This document shows, piece after piece, positions 52,833-62,624 of a DNA stretch of 64,000 nt. The number at the start of each line of letters is the position of its first letter. The first letter of the stretch is position 1. This stretch comes from a bacterium BMS3Abin11. Lineage in GTDB: Bacteria > Pseudomonadota > Gammaproteobacteria > BMS3Bbin11. The DNA is taken from contig BDTD01000005.1 in NCBI GenBank assembly GCA_002897635.1, positions 1 through 64,000 on the forward strand, given 5' to 3'. The notes under the pieces are model-generated. The model was not told the origin of the DNA, ran no database searches, and worked only from the letters and a program-made list of their open reading frames with translations. The translations under genes and the position numbers were made by a program.

Positions 52833-55685
52833 TCAATCAAACAGATCCGGAACCACACCATTGTCCCCGGCAAAGATGATTCGGCCTTCTTTATGTGAGG
52901 GGTTCACCGACTCAGTCCAGGTGGCCGCACTGTCGGTCGTCACGGATATCTTCTTGCCGACTTCTTCAAAACGACTGTATTTCCCATTCACTAATATCAT
53001 CTTCCTGCAAGTCGATTCAATAAACAGGGTATCTTCTTCAATACCTGCTGTCGGTCTTTTAGTACCCAAATACAGCAAGGTATCGAGCGTCTGGTAGGGA
53101 AGGTCGCCCACCGAACAACCTTGCGGCAGTGGGACAATACCGTATGGAGACCAATTTGCCCCATTATCCAGGGAAAGGTAGAGCTGTACCTCGCCACGCG
53201 TATCTTTAGCAAAGTAATCCTCCCCATTTTGGCTTACCCAGCCTAATAAGCGATTATTATCCATCGCTACTATACGTTGTATACAGTACTCATCTGCTCT
53301 GGGGGTGGCGGTGCGCACACATTCGTCAAAATTAGCCAGGGTCGAGTAATTGGCGCCCCGGTCAACCGTTCTGCGTATTGCAGAATCGAAGCGCAGGGTA
53401 TTCGGGTCGGCACTCTCTTTTTTCTCCACGTACACACTCGTGACGTAATTATTGCCACCTTGCCAGGAAAGCTCGGGCAGCCCACCGTTACCCAATACAG
53501 CGTTGGTACTGGGAATCCAGCCAGAAGCCTGATTGTTCCAGTTTGCCATATTCATGAGTTGGAACTGACGCGAACGTGGTGTGGGGTCACTGGGCAAGGG
53601 GTGTTTCATGCGCAACGCGGTCAGGCTGTTGTTTCCGGTATACGTCAGGGAGCGTAAGGTCGCACTAAAATCTGAGATATTATTGTTAAATCCAGCGAAC
53701 AGGGAGTTCCAGTCCAGTGGGACTTTGGCGCCAGTTTGCTGGCCATATTCCTTTAAGCGAAGCGGAATAACACGTATACCAGTAGGATCTGATGTAGAAA
53801 GACTATAATTCAGATATTCTGGATACAGTAGCAGGCTTCCGTTACCAATATAGGTGACGGCATTTACGGCCAGGCGGTCACCCGGATCGGGGGTGGTATC
53901 GCTGATAGCAACGGGGTGCTCTGCGACTTTTTGCCAGCTTTTTCCCAAATCCCGTGATTGGTAGATATCAATGATATTGGGTACCAGAGCACTGCCATCC
54001 GACCGGCTGACATCGAAAGCCAGCAATCGCTGAGGAGAAAAGGTTTTTACCGCAATGCCACGTTCCCATTTCGTCTGATCCAGAACGACAGGGTTACCGA
54101 TCTTGCCATCAAAGACCAGGGTAAATGGTTTGTTGATATCTATATTGTTTATGCCAGACAGATCAAACGATACGTCAAAGTCGTCTTTATCCGAAAAAAT
54201 TTTGCCACCCGAAAAAATCATGGCGCTTGGGTCACTTACCTTGCTGGTTATGTTATACCGATTTCCAGTGTTATCGTCGTAGTAGAGTGTAAAGCTGCCC
54301 TCGGCAAAACTAAACGGTGCAAAACCGGGGTTTTTCTTGCTGGTGTTGTTCTTAATCTTAAATGTGAGTGATTCACCAGCAACATAGATTACATCCTTCA
54401 CTTCTAACCTGCCACGGAAGAAGTAGTTGATCAGGCCGGCGCCGTAGGCGATAGTGCGGGGAAAGAGGAAAGGGTAGGCGGTTTTAAAGTTAAACCTGTT
54501 GAGAGTAAATGCCCTGACGACGACTTCAGCATTGTTCCCGAATTCATCCTCAATGATGTTGATGTTGTAACGGTCCAGTTTATCATTCCACAAAGAAGCC
54601 GAGCTGGCACGTGTATTGGTTCCACTATAGCTGCTAATGTAGTTGTCTGTGACCTGGGTTTCGTAAAACCAGATTTCACCTGAGAGAGAAAGCCCCGAAT
54701 TATTTAGGTTCGGATCGCTTGCAATCAGATCCTGAATACCCACCTTATTAACCTTCGGTTCGGCTCCATTATTGACCGGTACAGGGTTTGGAAATTTTCT
54801 GTGAGGGACAACCTCGTTTAAGAACAGGCTTCTTCGAAAATTAGTCCCGGCACTGACAAAGTTGCGATTGGTAAATTCAGCCATACCACGACCATTTCCA
54901 TTCTCTGTTAGCCAGAAGTCACGAGCGGTAGAAAAAAACCGTAGGTCGAGTTGGGGGTAGCTGCTGCAGTTGAAATTACCAAGAATCGAAACCCGGTTTC
55001 CATCGGTATATTTTTCGTAATAACTCGGATTGTGGAAGCCGTAGCAAGCTACCCCTTCTTCTTTCCCGTTACAATGTGCATCATTGCGTACGTGCTGCGG
55101 TTGTGCCATGTCCTGGATGTGGTGAATCACCATGCCCAGTGTCTGGAAAAGCATGCCCCAGTTTTCCTTTCGTTTACTTTTTATCGGTTCTGACGCGGCA
55201 TCAAGCATCATCTTGTTCGCATCAAAAAAGGAATTGCTTTGACCTGTTATATCTTGCTGCTTCTTCCCGGCAGCAGGCTTACCATCCTCTGTTGCCCAGT
55301 TCGGCGAAGTGTCAGTCAATCCAAGAGTAATGCCGAATGCGTTTAGTGGCTCATTTCTTAATGGGTCGAAGAAATGTCTTAACGGGCGTTTAATGGATGC
55401 AATATCATCTTCATACTCGGCACCCCAGCCGATGAGCTCCTGGGTTGTATGCGAGCGAGAGCGGCTAGAGCCCGCAGTAAGTAGTTCTCGAACGAATGTG
55501 TAGTCTGAACCAGTCTTTTTTATAGGCACCCAGCCTAGACCCTTCATAAAAGCATCTTGCGCCATAACAGAGCATTCGGCAGTTTTTTGGCTAAGCGCAT
55601 CATGCGTATCAATTTCATAGGCGTGAAGAATTGCAGAGGTCAATAAAAGAACCAACATAACGGAAATTTTCGCGGTATTATTCAT
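52833..55685 (-). CDS. Large secreted protein with S1/P1-nuclease-like N-terminus and BNR-type repeats
   Basis: This 950-residue protein has a signal peptide (residues 1-22). Residues 25-210 resemble zinc-dependent phospholipase C/S1-P1 nuclease folds: H28-D29, H104 and the motif HHIQDMAQPQH (188-198), where H-x3-D-x2-QP-x-H is the metal-site pattern. The C-terminal half has sialidase-type beta-propeller strands such as DLGKSWQKV, SLDNGANWS and TDSAATWTES. The start overlaps the stop of the gene before it by four bases. It is the last gene of the 61668-52833 block. The activity is a guess; a surface phosphoesterase would fit. Confidence 0.65.
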   Translation of the reverse strand: MNNTAKISVMLVLLLTSAILHAYEIDTHDALSQKTAECSVMAQDAFMKGLGWVPIKKTGSDYTFVRELLTAGSSRSRSHTTQELIGWGAEYEDDIASIKRPLRHFFDPLRNEPLNAFGITLGLTDTSPNWATEDGKPAAGKKQQDITGQSNSFFDANKMMLDAASEPIKSKRKENWGMLFQTLGMVIHHIQDMAQPQHVRNDAHCNGKEEGVACYGFHNPSYYEKYTDGNRVSILGNFNCSSYPQLDLRFFSTARDFWLTENGNGRGMAEFTNRNFVSAGTNFRRSLFLNEVVPHRKFPNPVPVNNGAEPKVNKVGIQDLIASDPNLNNSGLSLSGEIWFYETQVTDNYISSYSGTNTRASSASLWNDKLDRYNINIIEDEFGNNAEVVVRAFTLNRFNFKTAYPFLFPRTIAYGAGLINYFFRGRLEVKDVIYVAGESLTFKIKNNTSKKNPGFAPFSFAEGSFTLYYDDNTGNRYNITSKVSDPSAMIFSGGKIFSDKDDFDVSFDLSGINNIDINKPFTLVFDGKIGNPVVLDQTKWERGIAVKTFSPQRLLAFDVSRSDGSALVPNIIDIYQSRDLGKSWQKVAEHPVAISDTTPDPGDRLAVNAVTYIGNGSLLLYPEYLNYSLSTSDPTGIRVIPLRLKEYGQQTGAKVPLDWNSLFAGFNNNISDFSATLRSLTYTGNNSLTALRMKHPLPSDPTPRSRQFQLMNMANWNNQASGWIPSTNAVLGNGGLPELSWQGGNNYVTSVYVEKKESADPNTLRFDSAIRRTVDRGANYSTLANFDECVRTATPRADEYCIQRIVAMDNNRLLGWVSQNGEDYFAKDTRGEVQLYLSLDNGANWSPYGIVPLPQGCSVGDLPYQTLDTLLYLGTKRPTAGIEEDTLFIESTCRKMILVNGKYSRFEEVGKKISVTTDSAATWTESVNPSHKEGRIIFAGDNGVVPDLFD

Positions 55686-56596
55686 TTTTTGTCCCCGCTG
55701 CTGTTAACTGCTTCAGGTGGTGTGGTACGTATGATGAACTCAGCTGGCTGTGATGTGGGGTGGTTTATTTTGTAAGGCTTCCTCTTAGTGGGGTCATCAG
55801 AACAACACGCCTCAAATTCATCGTTGCTCATCCCATGGCTAAGGAAAAATGCTTTTGGGTCAACACCACACACTTTTTTTAAGAGGAGCCTACTTCGTAT
55901 TAGCATATCAAAAAGTTCTGTATTCATATCGCTATGATCCCATGCAGGGTGTGCTAATACGTAGGCTTTTCTTCGAATTCTGTCGTTGGCAAGATAATAA
56001 TTTGGTAGTTTTAACCAACCACATTCGGGTATGAAATAATAAGATAAGACTAAACCAATATTATCTCCATATTTCTTCCACTGTTTATACTGCCACTTTT
56101 CCGAGTGCATTGGTTTAAGCTTAATGGTCTTGCCATCCCAGTCCGATTTCCAAGCCTCATTACGGGCAAGATAATTGTCGCTACTGATCCGGTTGTGGAG
56201 GAGTTCTGGCCAATAACCTGAAGCATAGATCACCATCTCGGGGCGACTTTTGCTAAACCAGCCTTTCCCAGCTTCTTTTTTACTCTTCTTCCAACCGGGC
56301 ATTTTGTAGTACCCCGATGAATTGGATATTGCCTCTTGCACTTCCACAGTGCCGATAGGATTGCTGCCGCCAAAGGTACTGGTCATCCTGGGCCAGTTTA
56401 TATACACCACGGCATTGGGAATTGGCAGACCCGTTTCGGCATCGACGATCTTTCCCTCAAAAGAGGTCGCCTCAAAAACAGTTCTCGGAAACAATGTCCA
56501 GGCTTCCAATGCTGCGGAAGACAGCATGGTTATCAATATCAGGGTGCTGACAATTGCTGTTTTTCGGGGGATTGCTTTACTGATGCCGTTTCTCAT
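55682..56596 (-). CDS. Secreted CarboxypepD_reg-like protein, paralogue B
   Basis: This protein is about 304 residues from the ATG at 56596 (GGAGGG upstream). It has a hydrophobic signal segment (residues 13-32). The first domain (about residues 40-130) looks like a carboxypeptidase regulatory-like beta sandwich: FEGKIVDAETGLPIPNAVVYI, then SNSSGYYKMPGWKK. The second half has CGWLKLPNYYLANDRIRRKA and a Cys-rich stretch CGVDPKAFFLSHGMSNDEF. It closely matches the gene at 56702-57649. No catalytic site is seen. It overlaps the next gene by four bases. Confidence 0.7.
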   Translation of the reverse strand: MRNGISKAIPRKTAIVSTLILITMLSSAALEAWTLFPRTVFEATSFEGKIVDAETGLPIPNAVVYINWPRMTSTFGGSNPIGTVEVQEAISNSSGYYKMPGWKKSKKEAGKGWFSKSRPEMVIYASGYWPELLHNRISSDNYLARNEAWKSDWDGKTIKLKPMHSEKWQYKQWKKYGDNIGLVLSYYFIPECGWLKLPNYYLANDRIRRKAYVLAHPAWDHSDMNTELFDMLIRSRLLLKKVCGVDPKAFFLSHGMSNDEFEACCSDDPTKRKPYKINHPTSQPAEFIIRTTPPEAVNSSGDKK

Positions 56597-56701
56597 ATCA
56601 TTCCCTCCAGACGCCACTGGAAATTCGTCCCGGTACAGACAAACAGCTCAAGTTGTGGGTAGCTACTGTGCGTCAAGAAGCTGAACCCTTCGCCGTGTTG
56701 T

Positions 56702-57649
56702 TCATTTTAGCTCCTGGTCGCGGTGCGTGGTTTCATTTGCCACTCCGTGAGTGGTGATAGCTGGTTGCGGTGATATATTGAGTGCTTTCGTTTTTTTGTT
56801 GTAATCTGTCCTATTCGTGGAATTTTCAGCGCAACAACGATCAAATTCTTCTTTGCTCATTCCATGTGTAAGGAAAAGTTCTTTTGGATCGACGCCACAC
56901 TCTTTCTTTAAGGAGAACCTGCGGCGAGTTAGCATGTCGGAAAGGTATGTTTCCCGCCTTTTATTCTCTCCGTCTGCGAGTGGAAATCGGTATACTTTTC
57001 TCCTTATTCTGTCTCTGGCTATCAGGGAGTATGGCAACTTAATCCACCCACAGGATTCTATATATCTATAATTCACCGTAAACAAGAGGATTTCAAGAGC
57101 ACGGTCATAGTGTTGCCATTGTTCTGCGTTCCATGCTTCTGAATGCATCGGTTTAAGTTTAATGGATTTACCATCCCAGTCTGATTCCCAGACCTCATTC
57201 AGGGCAAGCTTATTATCCTCTCTGTTTACCTTGTAGTGCATTATGTTGTAGCTATGTCTTGGCCAGTAACCGGAGGCATAGGCGATTATTACAGGGTCAA
57301 TTTTAAGGAACCAGCCTTTTCCCGCCTCTTCTTTTCCCTTCTTCCAACCAGGAATTTTGTAGTGTCCTGATGAATCAGATACCACTTCTTGTACGTCTAC
57401 TACGCCGGTACGGTTGCTGTCGGTTTCGGTACTTGTCGTCCTGGGCCAGACCACAACCACTAAGGCATTGGGAATTGGCTGGCCGGTCTCGGCATCGACG
57501 ATCTTCCCTTCAAAAGAGGCGGCTTCAAAAACAGTTCGCGGGAACAACGACCAGGCATTTAATGCTGAAGAAGGCAGCAGGAGTGCCAATATCAGGATGC
57601 TGAGAATTGGCTTTTTACGGGCAATCATACTAGAAATATCGTTTCCCAT
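56702..57649 (-). CDS. Secreted CarboxypepD_reg-like protein, paralogue A
   Basis: This 315-residue protein is a tandem paralogue of the gene at 55682-56596. Both share LFPRTVFEA, SFEGKIVDAETG, KEAGKGWF, ASGYWP, IKLKPMHSE and CGVDPK-FF/LF-HGMS. A signal segment lies at residues 12-32. The ATG overlaps the stop codon of the giant PKD gene (TAATG), so the three genes are translationally linked. It is a secreted beta-sandwich protein without a visible active site and with no assigned family for the C-terminal half. Confidence 0.7.
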   Translation of the reverse strand: MGNDISSMIARKKPILSILILALLLPSSALNAWSLFPRTVFEAASFEGKIVDAETGQPIPNALVVVVWPRTTSTETDSNRTGVVDVQEVVSDSSGHYKIPGWKKGKEEAGKGWFLKIDPVIIAYASGYWPRHSYNIMHYKVNREDNKLALNEVWESDWDGKSIKLKPMHSEAWNAEQWQHYDRALEILLFTVNYRYIESCGWIKLPYSLIARDRIRRKVYRFPLADGENKRRETYLSDMLTRRRFSLKKECGVDPKELFLTHGMSKEEFDRCCAENSTNRTDYNKKTKALNISPQPAITTHGVANETTHRDQELK

Positions 57650-60600
57650 TACATCCCTTCCACACGCCAGACGCCATTGTAGTCCTGCATAAACTGGATC
57701 AGAAATATTCGACTGGTGCCATCAACGACTTCACTCACGGCATGCTCGCCATACGTCAAGCCGGTATCCACCGGTTCCAGGTTGCTATAGCCAGAGATAA
57801 TGCTTTTCATGTAGGGCAATAGCTGGTAAAAGATTTTGCCATATCCCTGTTGGCCCGTCCCGGTTAGATAGTTCATTGCCAGGCCATGATTACCTGCTGC
57901 CAGAGCGGTGTTCATGCCATCCCATACGCCTTTAATTATCTGATTGATCTGTGCTTTGCTCTGAACACTCACTGCCAGTTCTTCGGTACGACTAACGTTG
58001 TTTTTGTCCAGGATAGTGATCTTTGGCAGATATAATCCGGGTTCAGCATAGTCATGTTTGATGGGATTTTTCAGGGCGCCTGCGAGGATCTGTTCAAAAG
58101 TAATGAACTGATCAGTGGCACCATTGCCATCGAAATCCAGTTCGACCATTTCGATGCCTACCAGACCTGAGTTTGTGATTGTAAACGAAATGGTCGATGG
58201 GGCGAAGGCATTGACTGGTGTGGCATCTACGCTCAACAGGTTGTCATTGTTACGGGTGACTATCAGGGTTTGCGTCATTTGCTTACGATTAAGCAGGGTA
58301 GCCGTAATGGTTAGTGTGTTGCTGCCTGGAGTAAGTGGAACGACGGCGGCAAACTCGCTACCGTAGGGAGTACCGCCCCGATGGGCGACAACCCCATTGA
58401 CGGTCACACCGGTATTGAGTGGGACAGTGAGTGTACCGGTGACCAACACCGAGCTGTCGCCAATCAATGCGCTATTCAGTGGTGAGGTGATGGTCAGGAC
58501 GGGTGGCTGATTCTGGCTGGGGTCGTCTGGAAAATAATCGTCGCCGTTTGCCACACCGTCACCATCACGGTCAGGGTCGTTGTTGTCACCAATGCCATCG
58601 CCGTCAAAATCATAAGCCTGACTGGGGTCATTGGGGAAGGCATCAAACACATCGGGAATGCCATCCGCATCGCTGTCGCCCTGGTAAAGGTTTGAGACTA
58701 CGGTCACCTGGATCATGTCAGCATCTGGCACGATTGTTTTTCTAAATGCACTGGTGACCTCTGCAAGTGCAAAGATAAGCCTGGTGGGGCTCGAGACAGC
58801 AGGTGCCACAAATTCCGTTTTCAGGCTATCGAGTACGTTTCTCTCAACTACTGGCCCTGAAAGCTGAATCCATGTAAATCTTTTTACGGGGTCTGGATTT
58901 CCAAACAGACCACCTCCTCCTCCGCCACCGCTATCTATCACATTTCCGCTCAATGTGACGGTGGTCCCCGGAGCTACAAACTGATCGTTGCCGGCATCAA
59001 TATTTGAGGACTGGTAATCGGTTGATATAACGTTTATTAATGATTGGGTCGACTTACTTACCCCGGTGACATCTTCTACTTCCAGTTTCATAAGCAGTAT
59101 ACTGATAGCGCTTACTTCAGGTGCCAGCACATTGATGATGGCGCTATCCTGTCCAGCTAAATCAATGATCGGGCCAGAGTCCTGTGACCAACGATAGGTG
59201 TTCAAATACCAGTTCGTGTCCGCATCATTACTCAGTGATCCATCCAGCTTTATCATAGAGCCTTCCAGTGCAAGCACTGGAGAATCCAGTACTACACCAG
59301 GAGGCCAGCGCAGGAAGTCAATGCGATTTCTTAATATGCTGGTATCTACTGCACCCTGATTATCCGTGACGGTCAACACGAAATGGTACTCGGTTCTGTC
59401 TATACCCACAGGAGTAATTAAACTAAAACTTGTGTTTGCACTGTTCGGGTCGAGAATTTTTACCTTGGGGCCCAGGACTTGCTCCCAGAGATAACTGACG
59501 ATAGTTCCATCGGGGTCAACACTGTTACCACCACCAAGGCCTCCGTAAGTATTCCTGGAGCCTGAATCGGCATTTGGTTGCACATTGGGCGGACCAGAAT
59601 AGGCTTGCACTGTTATTTGTGAAGAATCAGTCGCTGTAGCACCGGTGTTATCTGTCACGGTAACGGTAATATTATAAATGCCTGCACTAAAGGCACTAAA
59701 TGTGTTTGTGGGATACTGGGAGTACCTTGTCAAGGAAAACCCATTCGGCTGAGTGATTTGCCATTGATAACCCGTGATGATGCCATCCGGATCAACGCTA
59801 GCTGAGGCATCTAGAGCGATACTTTCGAATGAAAATATCGCCCTTAAGCGATCTGCTCCTGCATTGGCAATCGGGGGTAAATTTGCAGTAACATCTTTCA
59901 CGGCAACATCTACCGTATCACTATCTTTTTCACCACCCTGGTCGGTCACGGTGAGTTGAAACTGGAATAAACTGTTACCTGAAACTTCTGGTGCAATAAA
60001 TCCAATTATCTTACGATAGTTTCTGAAGCGAAGTACTATAGGTGGCCCGGAGATTTGCTTCCAGACATAACCAGAATTAGGAATTTCTTGCCCTGGAGTG
60101 CCGGAGCTAGAACCCAGTCCGGTAAGCTCTATGAATGTCCCTTCAACCACCTCCCTGTCTTTACCCGCATCGGCTTTGAGTCCCCCGAGTATCACGCGAA
60201 TCAGTACCTTATCCGTTTTCACACCGCCCTGGTCATCCTCGACCTTAAGCTTGAATACATGATCTCCCAGCGTGTCTGCGACAAAGCTGGCGATGGCAGT
60301 TTTTGAATCTACCAACGTCATTGAAGGGCCGCTGACCTGGTTCCAGCGAAATTTGACGATGGTACCATCAGGATCTGTGCTACCTGTGCCATCCAGTACG
60401 ACGGTGGCGCCCTGTCCTACTGTCTGGTTAGAGCCTGCGTTGCTCAGTGGCTTCTGGTTGGTATAGGGGTTTGAAGTGATTTTTACACTATCCGCGGCCA
60501 CAGCACCGGCGTTGTCTTCGACTTTGAGTCGAAATATCAATTGTGCATTGGCAGGCATGGTAAAACTGGTGGTGGGTGACTTGTTGCCAGAAAGTGTTAC

Positions 60601-61668
60601 GACCGGGCCTCGTGTTTGTATCCATTTGTACTTGACGATGCTGCCATCGATATCTGTGCTGCCCAGGCCGCTGAGCTGTACGATATCATTTGCTGCAACT
60701 GACTGATCAGATCCTGCATTTGCCTGTGGACTCTGGTTGGTATAGGGGTTTGAAGTGATTTTTACACTATCCGCGGCCACAGCACCGGCGTTGTCTTCGA
60801 CCCTGAGTCGAAATACCAGTTGTGCATTGGCAGGCATGGTAAAGCTGGCGGCTGGGGATTTGTTGCCAGTAAGCGTTACCGCCGGACCTCGTGTTTGTAT
60901 CCATTTGTACTTGGCGATGATGCCATCGATATCTGCGCTGCCCAGGCCGCTAAGTTGCACGATATTATTCGCTGTAACAGACTGGTCAGGTCCCGCATTT
61001 GCCTGGGGACTCTGGTTGGGGTAAGGATTTGCAGTGATAGTTACACTATCCGTGGCCACAGCACCGGCGTTGTCTTCGACCCTGAGTCGAAATACCAGCT
61101 GTGCGTTTGCTGGCATGGTAAAACTTGTGACTGATGACTTGTTGTCAGAAAGTGTTACTACCGGGCCTCGCGTTTGTATCCATTTGTATTTGACAATGGT
61201 GCCATCGATATCTGTGCTGCCCAGGCCGCTAAGTTGTACGATACTATATGCTGCAATCGATTGGTCAGGGCCGGCACCAGCCATTGGGGGCTGGTTGCTG
61301 TAGGGTTCTACCCGAATCAATACGCGATCATTATTTATTGCACCGGTTTCATCTACAACTTTTAGTCGAAATTCCAATAGCGCATTTGGCGGCGCCTGAA
61401 ATTGTGTAATTGCTGCCTTCTTGTTATCAAGTATTACCAACGGCCCTCTGATTTGAAACCAACGGTAGTTGACTATTTGGCCGCCAGGGTGGGTGCTGTT
61501 GCTTCCGTCCAGTTGAACTATTGTGTTTTCAGTTACGGACTGATCAGCGCCTGCGTCTGACCGTGGAGGGGTATTGGCCGTTGCAATGCCTGACACTCCC
61601 CACATCACGATAAAAGTGAAAATTAGCTGCTTATGAGATTTGAGAACATCAGGGAGGGGTATAAACAT
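57649..61668 (-). CDS. Giant secreted PKD-repeat protein with calcium-binding segment
   Basis: This 1339-residue protein has a signal peptide (residues 1-31), then about ten PKD/K319L-type Ig domains of 90-95 residues (about 33-1000). Each starts with an AGADQSV-like strand and has the WIQTRGP core; domains 2-4 are nearly identical. A thrombospondin-3-type calcium-binding stretch follows (DSDADGIPDVFDAFPND, about 1030-1085), then an Ig-like domain with TITSPLNSALIG, another PKD-like domain and a C-terminal domain of about 100 residues. It is an adhesin-like or matrix protein. It heads the block to 52833. No outer-membrane anchor is seen. Confidence 0.8.
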   Translation of the reverse strand: MFIPLPDVLKSHKQLIFTFIVMWGVSGIATANTPPRSDAGADQSVTENTIVQLDGSNSTHPGGQIVNYRWFQIRGPLVILDNKKAAITQFQAPPNALLEFRLKVVDETGAINNDRVLIRVEPYSNQPPMAGAGPDQSIAAYSIVQLSGLGSTDIDGTIVKYKWIQTRGPVVTLSDNKSSVTSFTMPANAQLVFRLRVEDNAGAVATDSVTITANPYPNQSPQANAGPDQSVTANNIVQLSGLGSADIDGIIAKYKWIQTRGPAVTLTGNKSPAASFTMPANAQLVFRLRVEDNAGAVAADSVKITSNPYTNQSPQANAGSDQSVAANDIVQLSGLGSTDIDGSIVKYKWIQTRGPVVTLSGNKSPTTSFTMPANAQLIFRLKVEDNAGAVAADSVKITSNPYTNQKPLSNAGSNQTVGQGATVVLDGTGSTDPDGTIVKFRWNQVSGPSMTLVDSKTAIASFVADTLGDHVFKLKVEDDQGGVKTDKVLIRVILGGLKADAGKDREVVEGTFIELTGLGSSSGTPGQEIPNSGYVWKQISGPPIVLRFRNYRKIIGFIAPEVSGNSLFQFQLTVTDQGGEKDSDTVDVAVKDVTANLPPIANAGADRLRAIFSFESIALDASASVDPDGIITGYQWQITQPNGFSLTRYSQYPTNTFSAFSAGIYNITVTVTDNTGATATDSSQITVQAYSGPPNVQPNADSGSRNTYGGLGGGNSVDPDGTIVSYLWEQVLGPKVKILDPNSANTSFSLITPVGIDRTEYHFVLTVTDNQGAVDTSILRNRIDFLRWPPGVVLDSPVLALEGSMIKLDGSLSNDADTNWYLNTYRWSQDSGPIIDLAGQDSAIINVLAPEVSAISILLMKLEVEDVTGVSKSTQSLINVISTDYQSSNIDAGNDQFVAPGTTVTLSGNVIDSGGGGGGGLFGNPDPVKRFTWIQLSGPVVERNVLDSLKTEFVAPAVSSPTRLIFALAEVTSAFRKTIVPDADMIQVTVVSNLYQGDSDADGIPDVFDAFPNDPSQAYDFDGDGIGDNNDPDRDGDGVANGDDYFPDDPSQNQPPVLTITSPLNSALIGDSSVLVTGTLTVPLNTGVTVNGVVAHRGGTPYGSEFAAVVPLTPGSNTLTITATLLNRKQMTQTLIVTRNNDNLLSVDATPVNAFAPSTISFTITNSGLVGIEMVELDFDGNGATDQFITFEQILAGALKNPIKHDYAEPGLYLPKITILDKNNVSRTEELAVSVQSKAQINQIIKGVWDGMNTALAAGNHGLAMNYLTGTGQQGYGKIFYQLLPYMKSIISGYSNLEPVDTGLTYGEHAVSEVVDGTSRIFLIQFMQDYNGVWRVEGM
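60430..61310. repeat. Three near-identical 279-base direct repeats inside the PKD gene
   Basis: The same sequence recurs at 60476, 60755 and 61034, with steps of exactly 279 bases (93 codons, one PKD domain). It could expand or contract by recombination and may collapse in short-read assemblies. Confidence 0.9.
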
Positions 61669-61851
61669 CCTTGTTTACCCTTAGTCTTAAGTTATGAGAC
61701 TCGCAGGGGAGAACACACTTCCCCAAAAAGACCTGTTGCGACAACGTGCTAAGGTTATCGTGTTATGAGAGCCAGCACAAACATTTCTTTTATATGAAAT
61801 GGGCCTGAAGTGAGATGCGATTTCTTACATGATGCAAGGAAAGAAGTGCAT

Positions 61852-61888
61852 TGAAGAAAGATCCAGCCTGTGAAGTTTGTAATGTAAA
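61852..61888 (+). pseudogene. Small duplicated tail of moeB
   Basis: TGAAGAAAGATCCAGCCTGT (61852-61871) is identical to 52486-52505 in moeB and continues with a shared GTTTGT. In frame it reads LKKDPACEVC, the zinc-binding end of a MoeB-type protein. A period-7 array follows it, just as one follows moeB, so the fragment and its array may have moved together. Confidence 0.55.
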
Positions 61889-61889
61889 T

Positions 61890-61970
61890 AAGGGTCAAGG
61901 TCTAAGGACTCGGGACAAAGGAGGAAAGTTTATTTTATGTTTTCTTTCGTCCTTAGTCTTTTGTCTCGAG
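61890..61970. repeat. Inverted period-7 arrays before slmA
   Basis: GGTCAAG, GTCTAAG, GACTCGG, GACAAAG (61893-61920) and, inverted, CTTTCGT, CCTTAGT, CTTTTGT, CTCGAGT (about 61943-61971) can pair into a hairpin. It ends at the slmA stop and may work as its terminator. The gap 61669-61851 shows nothing else. Confidence 0.6.
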
Positions 61971-62573
61971 TCAATTATTCCTGTCAAGATTCTCAAACAA
62001 CAAGCTTGACAGCAATGCCCATTGTTCATGCCATTCTTCCGTAGGCAGTACCTTAAAATCGCTGGCTATATATTGATTGACCCGCCCGAGAGCAACGCTC
62101 ATTAGCAGACGTGCACTTTCTGTCGCAGGTAGTGGTCTTGCATCATTGAACATGGCTTCACGAAAGACCTGTTTTAGCTGGGTTTCCATGCTGGCATTTA
62201 TCTTGCGCGCTCTTCTGCGCAGTTCGGGTTTCTCACTGCACAGGGCATCGCCATTCAGGACTCGGCAGAGTCCGGGGTTGGTTTCGGCAAAGCCGAGATA
62301 GAGGCTGAGTATTTTGCCACAACGGGCTTCAGCATCTTTAGTCTCATCAAGGATACGACGTAGGTGGGTGTAGAGTGATTCTTCTATAAACTCAATCAAT
62401 CCCCTGTACATGCGTCCTTTGCTGGGAAAGTGCCTGTAAAGGGCTGCTTCTGAAACACCCACTTTCTTCGCCAGAGCGGCTGTTGTGACAGGGCGACTAT
62501 CGATTTCTTCCAGCATTTTAGCCAGAGTTTCCAGTATTGACTGGGCGCGATTTGTCGGGCGTGTATTCGTCAC
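61971..62573 (-). CDS. slmA: Nucleoid occlusion factor SlmA
   Basis: This 200-residue TetR-family DNA-binding protein blocks FtsZ assembly over the chromosome. The helix-turn-helix VTTAALAKKVGVSEAALYRHFPSKGRMY lies at about residues 28-55 and matches SlmA closely, as do IEFIEESL and RVLNGDALCSE near residues 62-112. The start is GTG at 62573. It is divergent from the macrodomain gene with a short shared promoter region. Confidence 0.92.
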   Translation of the reverse strand: MTNTRPTNRAQSILETLAKMLEEIDSRPVTTAALAKKVGVSEAALYRHFPSKGRMYRGLIEFIEESLYTHLRRILDETKDAEARCGKILSLYLGFAETNPGLCRVLNGDALCSEKPELRRRARKINASMETQLKQVFREAMFNDARPLPATESARLLMSVALGRVNQYIASDFKVLPTEEWHEQWALLSSLLFENLDRNN

Positions 62574-62624
62574 TTTTATATCGTATTATCAGTTTTTTCG
62601 AGAGTGGTGCCTGGTGAATTGTAC

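Noticed and set aside
53277-53657. 126-codon plus-strand frame inside the secreted-protein gene
   Set aside because: It is antisense to conserved coding sequence of the large secreted protein and has no ribosome binding site.
60476-61303. Plus-strand frames of about 80-90 codons repeated every 279 bases
   Set aside because: They are the opposite strand of the PKD repeats and repeat only because the domains do.
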